Positions 1-9,500 of a stretch of 64,000 nt of DNA are shown here, piece after piece. Every line of letters starts with the position of its first letter. Positions within the stretch are counted from its first letter, which is position 1. Source of the stretch: Oscillospiraceae bacterium (GTDB taxonomy: Bacteria; Bacillota_A; Clostridia; Oscillospirales; Oscillospiraceae); contig JAFUCD010000002.1 in the NCBI GenBank assembly GCA_017459865.1, forward strand, positions 62,001 to 126,000. The letters are read 5' to 3'. Below the pieces are notes generated by a model. That model was not told where the DNA came from. It was given only the letters and a program-made list of their open reading frames with translations, and did no database searches. A program made the position numbers and the translations under genes.

Positions 1-1
1 A

Positions 2-454
2 GCCGGTGAATTAGAAGCCCGGCTCTCTCAGCTGCGGGAAACGGAAGGGAAGGTTCAGGATCTGCAGAGAGAGCTGAACACCAATCCGGACTATCAGCTT
101 CCGGAGCCGACTCCGCTCATGTCCGCAAAATCGTATATGACGAAATTGGTGCAGCCCCTGATCGACCGGCTGAAACAGATGCTGCTGAAAATGATCGTCA
201 AGTACATGGAACTCAAGGGCGACTATGATATGCTCTCAAATCGCTACAGCCGTGCGATGCAGGAAAGAGCACAGTACGGCTCTCGGATCGATGCGTTGGT
301 TACGGAGAATCACCAACTGAAAAAAGAAAACCGGGATTACCGTCTGCTGCGGAAGGTGTTCGGAGACGAGCAGATCGACGCGCTTATAGACCGAGCGTTG
401 AAAACACAAACGGTTCGACAAGAGCCACGAATGAAATACCGTGCAGAGCGGTAA
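2..454 (+). CDS. C-terminal part of a probable mobilisation (Pre/Mob-type) protein, 5'-truncated by the window edge
   Basis: The frame is open from the second base of the window and stops at TAA 452-454, so about 150 C-terminal residues are present and the start lies outside. The first methionine inside is at 119 but the frame reads straight through it, so 119 is probably not the start. The visible part is highly charged and helical, with Leu/Glu/Lys spacing typical of coiled coil, and carries the motif LRKVFGDEQIDALIDRA. Such tails are common in MobV/Pre relaxases and other plasmid-recombination proteins, whose catalytic N-terminus would be upstream. The next gene is a serine recombinase, which fits the end of a mobilisable element. 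The relaxase assignment is inference; any long coiled-coil protein of a mobile element is possible. Confidence 0.5.
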   Translation, partial: AGELEARLSQLRETEGKVQDLQRELNTNPDYQLPEPTPLMSAKSYMTKLVQPLIDRLKQMLLKMIVKYMELKGDYDMLSNRYSRAMQERAQYGSRIDALVTENHQLKKENRDYRLLRKVFGDEQIDALIDRALKTQTVRQEPRMKYRAER

Positions 455-466
455 CTGCAGCAAAAT

Positions 467-491
467 CGGCGGCAGGATTCTCCTGTCGCCG
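467..491 (+). terminator. Hairpin after the truncated mobilisation gene
   Basis: CGGCGGCAGGA (467-477) pairs with TCCTGTCGCCG (481-491) around a 3-nt loop, 11 bp including one G-T pair, 12 bases after the stop codon. There is no following T-run, so it may be a weak terminator or an mRNA 3' stabilising stem. The rest of the 455-743 gap shows nothing else I can support apart from the ribosome binding site of the next gene. Confidence 0.4.
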
Positions 492-743
492 GTTGAAAAG
501 TGTCGCGTTCCAGAGTGGTTTTAGGCGTATTTGTCGCTTTTGCTGAACGGAAGAAAAGTTGCCAAGTATTCTTTTGTTGAGAGAAATCGATACAGTATGA
601 CCTTTTTTTGAAATCATGTTCAGGGGGAACAGCAAATAAAGTCACACATTGATTTACATAATATATGTTTTTGATGCGAATGACGCCATATGTGATCATT
701 TATACTGTATGATAAAAGCATCACTTTTTGAGGAGGAATCACA

Positions 744-1346
744 ATGGACTACGGTTATATCCGCGTATCGACACGAGAGCAGAATGAGGATCGCCAGGTG
801 ATTGCACTCACGGAATGGGGTATCGATCCAAGACGGATCTATCTGGACAAGCTGTCCGGCAAGGATTTCAATCGGCCGCAGTATCAAAAGCTCCTGCGCA
901 GATTAAAAGCCGGGGATGCTCTGGTCATCAAGAGCATTGACCGGCTTGGCCGAAACTACGATGAGATTCTGGAGCAGTGGCGCATCATCACAAAAGAAAA
1001 GCGCGTGGATATCGTCGTGCTTGACATGCCGCTGCTGGATACGCGTAGCAGCCGCGATCTGACCGGCACGCTGATCGCGGACATTGTCCTTCAGCTTTTG
1101 AGCTATGTCGCCCAGACGGAGCGGGAGTTCATCCGGCAACGTCAGGCGGAGGGGATCGCGGCGGCAAAGGCGCGCGGTGTACGGTTCGGGCGAAAGCCGA
1201 TAGCGATCCCGCCGGGGTTTGAGTCGGTGTGCCAGGCATATGAAAAGGGGGATCTGACGATACAGAGAGCAGCGTATCAACTGGGAATGAGTCAAACGAC
1301 CTTTTACCGAAGGTATAAACAGCGATTTGCTGAAAAACCGGGGTAA
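744..1346 (+). CDS. Serine recombinase (resolvase/invertase family), 200 aa
   Basis: Site-specific recombinase that cuts DNA through a 5'-phosphoserine link. The N-terminal resolvase domain (residues 1-140) has the catalytic YIRVST motif with nucleophile Ser9 and Arg7, and the second arginine cluster DRLGR (Arg67, Arg70). The long E helix (about 115-140) is followed by a short C-terminal helix-turn-helix (about 165-195, with TIQRAAYQLGMSQTTFYRRY) of the Hin/Pin/Tn3-resolvase type. At 200 aa it is full length for the small resolvases and lacks the long C-terminus of large serine integrases. AGGAGG at 731-736 sits 7 nt before ATG, a strong start. It may resolve cointegrates or invert DNA for the element whose tail lies at the left edge; no clear res or inverted sites were seen. 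Confidence 0.9.
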   Translation: MDYGYIRVSTREQNEDRQVIALTEWGIDPRRIYLDKLSGKDFNRPQYQKLLRRLKAGDALVIKSIDRLGRNYDEILEQWRIITKEKRVDIVVLDMPLLDTRSSRDLTGTLIADIVLQLLSYVAQTEREFIRQRQAEGIAAAKARGVRFGRKPIAIPPGFESVCQAYEKGDLTIQRAAYQLGMSQTTFYRRYKQRFAEKPG

Positions 1347-1862
1347 AAAGTCTATTATTTTTTTCTTTTCATATGGTAGAAAATATGAAAAAAGCATAAA
1401 TAATGTAAATCCTGCAGAAAATAGACATAAAAGCTGGACTTTGTTGCGCATTTCGTCCATAGTTCCACACTCTGCATCTTAACATATATTTTCCATTTTG
1501 TCTGATTATTGGAAAACACGGTGTTGATTAACGCGCTTTTGCTGTGGCGCTTGACGATTGGTATTATGCCGTCAGATATGAAATTGGATAGCAGCGGATA
1601 ACCGCTTTTATCATTTGGATGCGAGCCGACTTTCAGCAACCGGTCGGCAAGCGTTCCATTCGGTGGATTGTCAGCAACCGGTCCGCCGATTTCAGAGGCA
1701 GGCAGTCGCAACAAGTCTGCTTCTGACTGCTGCAGCGGTGGGCGCAACACTGCTGCATTTGCACCATGGGTGCGGCGAATGGCGACAGCGGCGCCGCACC
1801 CTCCTTATTCCGTGCGCAAATGTTTTTGAGATAGTTATACCCAATGGAAAGGAAGAATGAGT
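1347..1862. other. Non-coding gap between the recombinase and the VWA gene
   Basis: No convincing gene. Just after the recombinase there is an AT-rich inverted repeat, TTTTCATAT (1366-1374) and ATATGAAAA (1383-1391), which may end its transcript. A 13-base direct repeat TCAGCAACCGGTC occurs at 1633-1645 and 1671-1683. An 81-codon plus-strand frame ending at 1860 has biased, repetitive composition and no ribosome binding site, and I do not call it. AAAGGA at 1848-1853 serves the next gene. Confidence 0.5.
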
Positions 1863-4800
1863 ATGAAGAAACGCGCATTATGTTGGCTGCTTGCGCTCGT
1901 CATGATCCTCTCGCTCGTGCCGTTCTCGGCGCTGGCGGAGGGCGAGACCCTGCAGGCGACTGACCCCAACGCCGTGGCGGAGGAGAAAACGAATCTCACC
2001 CCCGGTGAGATGACCACCGACAGCATGGTCACCAACAAATGGGTAGACGAACATGACGGTCAGTACGATATTACTATGACGTCTTATGCCACCGGTGGCA
2101 CCATGACCCAGGAACTGGAGTCCGACGTCCCGCTGGATATCGTTCTCGTCATCGACCAGTCCGGCTCGATGAAGTATAATGATATCAGTGCGGGGTATAC
2201 TCCTCAGAATGGTCCCTGGACTCCTGACCAGGCGATTGGCTGGTATCATAAGGTTGGCGACAACTATTATGAGGTTCGCGCAACGCGCGGTGAGGTTTTT
2301 ACGCCCACCGTCCGCCCCCGCCTTTCCGATAACCTGATGGGTGTGACCAGCGAGAGCCTGCACATGAGCTGGAACAGCTGGCAAACGCCGTACTACGTGA
2401 AGGATCAGAGCGGCAATCTTGTGCCGCTGTATGTCCGCACGATCGGCTATCCGCTCGGCTACGACGCGCAGTTCTATTATTATGAAAACGGCACGGCCAC
2501 ACTGATTTATTTTACCAATGGCTCCGACACCGCATCGTATTCCCGCGGCGGCATTGGAACCGGAAGCATGGACAGCAACTCCTATCGTCTGGATACAACG
2601 GTGTATAAGTCCTCAACCGGTTATAAGCAGCTGTATTATGTGGACGCGAATGGGAACAAGCTCGGCGATTTGGGCAACCCTGTCACCGTCACGGGCGACA
2701 CGGCCTGGGACGGCCAGCTCTACTATAACTCCAACCAGACCCGTCTGCAGGCGCTGCAGCAGGCTGCGCAGAAGTTTCTGACGCTCGTTGGAGAAAAGGC
2801 CGATGCAGGAAACGTCGATCACCGCGTTGCGATCGCCGGTTTTGCGAGCAACATTTTTCCGGGCGCTTCTACGACCAAAAATGATATTGTTACCGGGAGC
2901 AACCAGTATAACTATGTCAACACAGGCTTGTTTATTCAGCAGACGAATGGAGCCATTACTTTTGATAATTTCCAGGTAATTTACGATAGTGATAGCAATA
3001 GATTTTCTCAGGTGACCTCCGGCCCGGTTGTTGATATCACTCCGTATTATTACAGCACCAATGGCAGTAGGTTCTATCCCATGAGAAAAATTGGCAACAA
3101 CTGGTACTATTACCGCTGGAATAGCAGCAATGAGCTCTATGGTACATCCTTGGATATTACGTCTGCAATTAATAATAGGCGCGTTTATGAGCCCCGTACC
3201 TATGGCTTGACGCAGGAGGATTACCAGAACGCGCTTGTGAATGTGTGCAGCGGCGACAATAACGGCAACCATGTCAACGACTTCCTCGATACCGCGATTG
3301 ACAGTCTCGGCGCCTATGGCGGAACCTATGTGTCCTATGGCATCGCGATGGCGAACAACGTTTTTGCGAACAACGACAACGTGATCCATAACGCGGATGG
3401 CACGACCACGGAGCGCAAGCGCGTGATCGTCGTCTTTACGGATGGCGAGCCGGGTGCGAATGGCTTTGACGAAGCTGTTGCCAACGAAGCGCTGAACAAT
3501 GCCGCGATCTCCAAGGAGACTTACGGTGCGTCGGTATATACGATCGGTCTTTTCGTAGACAATCCCGGCAGTGAGACCGGCGAGACGGCAGTAGATCCCC
3601 GCGCCAGAACCTTCATTCACCAGCTGTCTTCCGAATACTATACCTCTCTGGAAAAGGTATACAAAGAAGATCTGGACGTAAACAGCACCTACTATGCCCT
3701 CGACGAGAATGGCATGGTGTACGCGGCGTCCACAACCGCGCCGGACAATACATCACTGCTCTGCGGCTGGCATTTGGATTATGATGAGAACAATCAGCTG
3801 AAATATGATGGGATTTATCGCTATCCGTTAATCAATCGGGATGACGACAGCTACAGTCGCGCACAATTTTACAGCCGCTCCGGCAACAGCTATAACGAAA
3901 TTTGGGTGCAGGCGCAGAGTTGGTGGTCTTGGGGTAGTCATTCCACGCCCGCCATGTCTCAGAACACGGTGTATTACTCTTATAGGAACAACCAATATCA
4001 GCCGTTCTACTACGCCTACCGCTGGAACAATTATGAGGGAACCATGTATGACCCGATTGCAAGAGGGGCGCAGGATCCCTATGCAACAAAGCTGACACAG
4101 TTCTATCGCATCAAGAGCACGACGCCGACCAACAAGGGCACCTATGCCTTTGAAAAGGCGGACGCTGCCGGTCTTGCGAGCGCGTTCCAGACGATCTCCG
4201 AGTCCATCCAGACCCCGTACACCACCGTCTCGCTGACGAAGCAGAATTCCTACTTCGCGGACACGATCACGAAGGAATTCACCGTTCCCGCCAGCGCGCA
4301 GGCGACCCTTTCGGTGCAGAGAATGGCGTATGACGCCGCCTCGGGCAAGATCACCCCCATCGTTGACGACGATCCTGCGCGGGCAACCGCCATCGTTGCC
4401 GGCCTTACGCAGACCTGGACGACAAATGCCGACGGCTCCAATACGCTGAGGGTCGATGGTTTTGATTATTCCGAAAATTACGTCGCGGAAGGTCATCCCG
4501 GTTATCAGCTCGTTGTGAAGATCGAAAAACTCACGACCTCCGCGCTCGGCAAGCTGTACACGAACGACAGCAATTCCGGCGTGTTCAAAGAGGGCACCCT
4601 CGTCGCCCCGCTGCCGATGCCGTATGTCGTCACGGAAGCAGAGCCTGTCAACTATGTCATGGACTTTAACGCCAAGATGAACATTGCCGACAACGGCAAG
4701 TTCCAGCTCGACGTCACCAGCGTGGACGGCTCGAAGGGCAACGGCACGTTCTATAAGGACGCTGCTGCGGATGCCACCGGCACGATCTCCTATCAGCTCA

Positions 4801-6164
4801 AGAGCGGAGAGACACTGAACGACGGCAGTGCGAACCTCGCCTTCGATGGCGTGGATACCGCCATCATCTACGGCAACTTCTATGTGAAGAACGAGACAAC
4901 CGGCGCAATGGAAGCCGCGTCGGGCGAAGGCACATGGAAGACCGTCAACGTCATCCCGGCGAATACGGTCTACTTCGATGACAGCTTCACGACCGCAGAT
5001 TTCACTGTAGGCGAAGGCACTGGGTATAACGCCTCTGTGCAGCAAAATGAGAGCAGCCCCGAAGCCGGTTCGTCCAAGCAGACCCTGACCTTCAACTTCA
5101 CCGGCACGGGTATTGACGTCTACTGCACCACGGATAAGGCCAACGGCTGGATTCAGGCGACGGTGGACGGCACGAATATGCAGCCCTATACGAACACGAA
5201 GTTCGATGACGGCAAGAACTCGACGCTGTACAACATCCCGGTTATCAGCTTCCGCGATCTCAGCGCTGGTACGCACACCCTTGTGATCACAACGCTTACA
5301 GGCGCAAACTTCCGGCTGGACGGCATCCGTGTGTATAATCCGATGCAGGAAGCAAACGGTACAACGCCTGAGACGGTCAACTTGGCCTATGAAGCGGCCA
5401 ATGAGCAGAACGCCGTGTTCCTGAAGGTGCGCGATTATCTGCTCAGCAGTGAGGCCTTTGGCAGCTTTAAGGATGATGATATTTCGTACACCGGCGCAGT
5501 CTTTACCGACAAGCAGGGCGTGAGTGCGACGGTCGCAGACTACACCGCTTCCGGCCCGAAGAACGAGGTTTACCTCGCCAAGAATCAGGGCGTTGCGTTC
5601 CAAATCGCAGGTTGGGATAAGAACGCCGGGAATAAGGTCATGGTCGGTCTGAGCGTGCCCGCAGGCGGCAGCGCAGAGGTCGCAGCCAGCGGCCGTACCG
5701 GAGCAACCGGTAAGATCACCGTCAATGCCAAGACGCACATGTATTACACGATCACGCCGGACGACGACGGCAATGTGTACATCCTCAACACCGGCGACAG
5801 CATGGTTTCCGTCACGGATTTGAAGATCACCGGCGCGACGGCATATGAGGTTCCTGCGACGCCGAGCGTCGGGGATCAGGCAAAGGCTGGCGTGAACGGC
5901 CTGACCGTGAACCGCGCAAAGCTCATTGCGTATGTTGATGCGTTCGATCCTGAGGCTGTGATCGAGCAGCCTGTGACGCCGGATGAGCCGGAAGTCCCGG
6001 ATACGCCGAGTGAACCCGATACGCCGGATACGCCGGATGATCCGACGCCGGATAAACCGGGCTGGAATAGCGATGCAATGAATCCGCAGACCATTCTCAA
6101 GAGTCTGTTTGAGAGCCTGGCCAAGAGTCTGTTCCGCTTGTTCCATGGTCTCGGCGGTTGGTAA
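1863..6164 (+). CDS. Large secreted VWA-domain surface protein, about 1433 aa
   Basis: Secreted protein with a Sec signal peptide (residues 1-25, cleavage predicted after SALA). A von Willebrand factor A domain begins with DIVLVIDQSGSM, giving the MIDAS motif Asp98-x-Ser100-x-Ser102, and resumes with VIVVFTDGEPG (Asp527). The roughly 400 residues between these strands hold a Tyr/Asn-rich insertion, unusually long for a VWA fold. Further on a jelly-roll-like segment (about 1038-1163, with FTGTGIDVYC and LSAGTHTLVITT) resembles carbohydrate-binding modules. The C-terminus is a Pro/Asp/Thr-rich spacer (VPDTPSEPDTPDTPDDPTP) followed by an amphipathic tail; I see no LPxTG sorting motif. ATG 1863 is chosen over ATG 1857 because AAAGGA (1848-1853) is 9 nt from 1863 but only 3 from 1857. 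A role in adhesion or matrix binding is inference. Confidence 0.75.
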   Translation: MKKRALCWLLALVMILSLVPFSALAEGETLQATDPNAVAEEKTNLTPGEMTTDSMVTNKWVDEHDGQYDITMTSYATGGTMTQELESDVPLDIVLVIDQSGSMKYNDISAGYTPQNGPWTPDQAIGWYHKVGDNYYEVRATRGEVFTPTVRPRLSDNLMGVTSESLHMSWNSWQTPYYVKDQSGNLVPLYVRTIGYPLGYDAQFYYYENGTATLIYFTNGSDTASYSRGGIGTGSMDSNSYRLDTTVYKSSTGYKQLYYVDANGNKLGDLGNPVTVTGDTAWDGQLYYNSNQTRLQALQQAAQKFLTLVGEKADAGNVDHRVAIAGFASNIFPGASTTKNDIVTGSNQYNYVNTGLFIQQTNGAITFDNFQVIYDSDSNRFSQVTSGPVVDITPYYYSTNGSRFYPMRKIGNNWYYYRWNSSNELYGTSLDITSAINNRRVYEPRTYGLTQEDYQNALVNVCSGDNNGNHVNDFLDTAIDSLGAYGGTYVSYGIAMANNVFANNDNVIHNADGTTTERKRVIVVFTDGEPGANGFDEAVANEALNNAAISKETYGASVYTIGLFVDNPGSETGETAVDPRARTFIHQLSSEYYTSLEKVYKEDLDVNSTYYALDENGMVYAASTTAPDNTSLLCGWHLDYDENNQLKYDGIYRYPLINRDDDSYSRAQFYSRSGNSYNEIWVQAQSWWSWGSHSTPAMSQNTVYYSYRNNQYQPFYYAYRWNNYEGTMYDPIARGAQDPYATKLTQFYRIKSTTPTNKGTYAFEKADAAGLASAFQTISESIQTPYTTVSLTKQNSYFADTITKEFTVPASAQATLSVQRMAYDAASGKITPIVDDDPARATAIVAGLTQTWTTNADGSNTLRVDGFDYSENYVAEGHPGYQLVVKIEKLTTSALGKLYTNDSNSGVFKEGTLVAPLPMPYVVTEAEPVNYVMDFNAKMNIADNGKFQLDVTSVDGSKGNGTFYKDAAADATGTISYQLKSGETLNDGSANLAFDGVDTAIIYGNFYVKNETTGAMEAASGEGTWKTVNVIPANTVYFDDSFTTADFTVGEGTGYNASVQQNESSPEAGSSKQTLTFNFTGTGIDVYCTTDKANGWIQATVDGTNMQPYTNTKFDDGKNSTLYNIPVISFRDLSAGTHTLVITTLTGANFRLDGIRVYNPMQEANGTTPETVNLAYEAANEQNAVFLKVRDYLLSSEAFGSFKDDDISYTGAVFTDKQGVSATVADYTASGPKNEVYLAKNQGVAFQIAGWDKNAGNKVMVGLSVPAGGSAEVAASGRTGATGKITVNAKTHMYYTITPDDDGNVYILNTGDSMVSVTDLKITGATAYEVPATPSVGDQAKAGVNGLTVNRAKLIAYVDAFDPEAVIEQPVTPDEPEVPDTPSEPDTPDTPDDPTPDKPGWNSDAMNPQTILKSLFESLAKSLFRLFHGLGGW

Positions 6165-6179
6165 AGGAGTGTGAAAGCA

Positions 6180-6470
6180 ATGAGAAGAGAATACCAAAAA
6201 CCAATGCTTTATGCAGAGAGCTTCACATTAACTGAGCATATCACCTCTTGTTCACGCTTGCATTCCGCCGTGAATCTCGGTGACCCGGATAATGGCTGCG
6301 GCTATAGCTTGAATGGCCCTAATCCTGGAACAAATGATCCGATCTTGTTTGTGATGGATATTACTGGATCATCGTGTACGGATGCCGGGGACCTGTCTCT
6401 GGTAGAACGTGGAGGAGCAATCTGCTACAACTTCTTCATGGATGAAGGAACCCTGATGTTTGGCTCCTGA
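6180..6470 (+). CDS. Small Cys-containing protein with a KPML...EHITSC N-terminus, 96 aa, function unknown
   Basis: Starts MRREYQKPMLYAESFTLTEH and continues ITSC, then is rich in Gly, Asn, Asp and Cys (five cysteines in all, including CGYSLNGPNPG and SSCTDAG) and ends MFGS. From memory, short proteins with a (Y)xKPxLxxExFxLTEHIxxC start are frequent in gut Clostridia, often next to exported proteins, and are left as hypothetical. There is no classical signal peptide. ATG 6180 is preferred: AAAGGAG (6163-6169) is 10 nt upstream, while the GTG at 6171 would be only 1 nt from it. It lies 15 nt after the VWA gene, so the two are probably co-transcribed, and it is closed by a terminator. It could be a precursor peptide, but no maturation enzyme is seen beside it. 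Confidence 0.65.
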   Translation: MRREYQKPMLYAESFTLTEHITSCSRLHSAVNLGDPDNGCGYSLNGPNPGTNDPILFVMDITGSSCTDAGDLSLVERGGAICYNFFMDEGTLMFGS

Positions 6471-6487
6471 CGTAAGTATACTGAACG

Positions 6488-6517
6488 ATCCCCCGACGAT
6501 ATTCGCCGGGGGATTTT
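6488..6517 (+). terminator. Intrinsic terminator after the small Cys protein
   Basis: ATCCCCCG (6488-6495) pairs with CGGGGGAT (6507-6514), followed by TTTT. It separates the VWA/Cys-peptide unit from the protease gene. Confidence 0.85.
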
Positions 6518-6545
6518 GAAAAGATAAAGAATGAGAGGATGCAAT

Positions 6546-9500
6546 ATGAAAAAACGGATGTTTGCGCTGCTTTTGGCGCTGTGCATGGTGGCCTCGCTGC
6601 TGCCTGCGGCGGCGCTGGCGGCGGGGACGTTCTCGGATGTGTCGCCGGAGGACTGGTTTTATACCGATGTGCTGTATGCGTCTGAGCATGATCTGATGAA
6701 CGGCGTCGGCGGCGGTAAATTTGCGCCGGACGCCGCCACCACCCGCGCCATGATCGTCACGGTGCTGCACCGTATCGCCGGAGAGCCCGAGGCATCCAAG
6801 GCCGCCGCTTTCAAGGACGTTGCGTCCGACGCATGGTATGCCAAGGCGGTCGACTGGGCGGCTGAGCAGGGCGTCGTCAACGGCAAGAGCGCCGACAGCT
6901 TTGCCCCCGAGGACGCCATCACCCGCGAGCAGTTCGCGGCCATCCTGTACCGCTATGCAAAAGCCTCCGGGATGGACATTTCCGGAAAGGCCGACCTGTC
7001 CGGCTTCGCGGATGCTGCGCTGATCAGCGATTACGCGAAGAACGCGCTCGCATGGGCGAATGCCGCCGGCCTCATCAACGGCGTCTCCGCGACGGCACTC
7101 GATCCCGCCGGGAACGCCACCCGCGCACAGGCCGCCGCGATCCTGCACCGCTTTGACACGATGAAAAACGCCTCCAAGCCCGGCGAGATCACCTTCACCG
7201 TGGACAAGAAGGACAAGACCGTTACCGAGCCGAGGCAGACCTTCGCCGGTACGTATACTGTCACGAACGACCAGATTGACCGCATCGACTGGGTGCAGCA
7301 TTCCGATGTCGAGGCCTACGAGGGCGTGTCCGGCACGGTCATGATCGACCAGACCAAAGGTACATGGGAGGCTGCCGATATCCTCCTCGCCCCCGGTGCA
7401 AACACGCTCACCTTCACGGCCTATACCAAAAACGGCGCCAAAGCCGAGCAGACGGTCGAGATCACCTACGACTCCGGCGAGATCGCCGATTATACGAGCA
7501 GCGATATCACCTATACCGACGACAATGGGAATGGGTATGTGAACAATGTCATCCTTGTGGTTCTGGATGCTTCGCGCTCGTTGGAAGAACGGCAGAAAGC
7601 GCTTCAACAAGTGTGCAGTGCAGTTGACGGATCCGTAATCGGCGCGCTTTATGATATTGAAGTTTACCAGATCCGCGTTGCGAAGGGCGATGAAGCTGCG
7701 CTGACGGCGCTGTGTGATGCAGCGTGCAAGGCGAGTGATGTGGTCGCTGCTGCAAAGCTGGATTGCCTTCTGCCGGATACCGAAATTTCTGAGAAACCGA
7801 GCGGAATCATTGCCCCGAGGAACAGCAGCGCTTCACCCATGGCGGTTCCTTCTCCGGCGTCAGACAAGCTGTTTCTTCAAGACCCGTGGAGCAGCAATCA
7901 ATCGAGCGCTTTGACAGAGGAGGATTGGGATGAAAACAATCCGGTCGGAGCCAACTGGTGGGCAGAAGCGGTTCGCGCTCCGTCCATGTGGGCGTATCAT
8001 GACTATTTTTATCCCGTCACAGTTGGAATTATGGACGGAACCCCGTATGCACAGCACGAAGACTTGAGAGACGTGCTTTCATTTGCGCCAAGCGATACCA
8101 GAGATTATCGCTACCATGGAACGCATGTTGCCGGACTGATCGGCGCTCAGCCGCACAACGGCAAGGGCATCGCCGGCATGTGCTGGACCGCGAATATGGT
8201 TTCCTTCGACGTCAAAAACCAGTATACAAATCAAAATACTACTACAAAATTTGCGTGGGGATTCCAGGATTTGCTGGGACAAGGCTGCAAGGTCATCAAT
8301 GTCTCCCAGGGCTATGGCGCTGATACTTATGCTGATCTCCGTACGCTTCAAAATCGAGTTTACAATGAACGCAATTTTTGGAATCAAACCATCCAGAATG
8401 AAATCAATAACCAGAGAGAATTTTTGATTATCCAGAGTGCGGGTAATGGTTATGACACATCGGACGAAAATAGCGATTCCTATTATGAACCGTTTGATGC
8501 GCAATGGTGTGGTTTGTTCGGCGGGGCAGACAGCTCTGCAGCGCGCGCTCGCCTTATGATTGTAGCAGCAACGCAGGAGAAACAGGATAACATCGAGGGA
8601 AAAGAGCATGCTGCAGATTATCAGCTTGTGGAGTGGAGCAACACCGGCAGCGCTGTTGATGTTACAGCTCCGGGAACGAAAATCTACAGTACCATGTACT
8701 ATGATCGGGTTTTTCTAAATGAGCATCCGGCCTATGTCAACGCGGGGTATCAGGCAGGCGATTGGGGATATCAGTATCAGCAGGGAACGTCAATGTCCGC
8801 GCCGATCGTCTCTGGTTTGGCAGCGGCAGTTTGGGCTGTCAATCCGGACTTTACCTCTGATACCGTGAAAAGCATCGTGAAGGAAACCGCGACCACGGTT
8901 TGTTATCGTAATTCTGAAAATACCAAAAGAAGTGAAATCGGCTATGATGCGAGAGAAACGTATCCCATGATCAACGCGCAGGCCGCCGTCGAGGAGGCAC
9001 TCCGCCGCACCTACGGTGATGGTACGGCGCATTTCACCTTTACCAACGCGCAGGGTGGCAGCCTGCCTGGAGAGGTGACCTTCCGCATTTACCGCGACGC
9101 AGCGAAGACGGATCTGGTTGGGGAGTACACCTCCGAGAACGGGGCTTACACACTACTGGAGCTGCCCCGCGCCAACGGCACGGATTATCACCAGACGACC
9201 TACTATGTCTCTGCAAGCGGAAACAGGATGATGGATAACCCGTCTGCCGCGAGCTTTCGGGTTGACGTCGGCAAGACGACGGAGGTCTCGATTCCTATGT
9301 CGGTGGATAACACTGTCTTCAGCAGCTTCCGCGTCGTCCTCACGTGGAATGCGCAGCCGGAGGATCTGGACGCCCATCTCGTCGCGGGCAATGGCGGGCA
9401 TGTGTTCTACAAGACCCGCAGCATTCCCGGCGCCCGCATGGATCTGGACGATACGCAGTCCTTCGGCCCCGAGACGATCACGGTGGACGACGTCGCCGCC

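Noticed and set aside
1633..1683. 13-bp direct repeat TCAGCAACCGGTC as a recombinase target site
   Set aside because: Only two short copies, no dyad symmetry and no crossover core typical of res or inversion sites.
1615..1860. 81-codon plus-strand frame before the VWA gene
   Set aside because: No ribosome binding site, frame overlaps the next gene's signals, and the product has no sensible composition.
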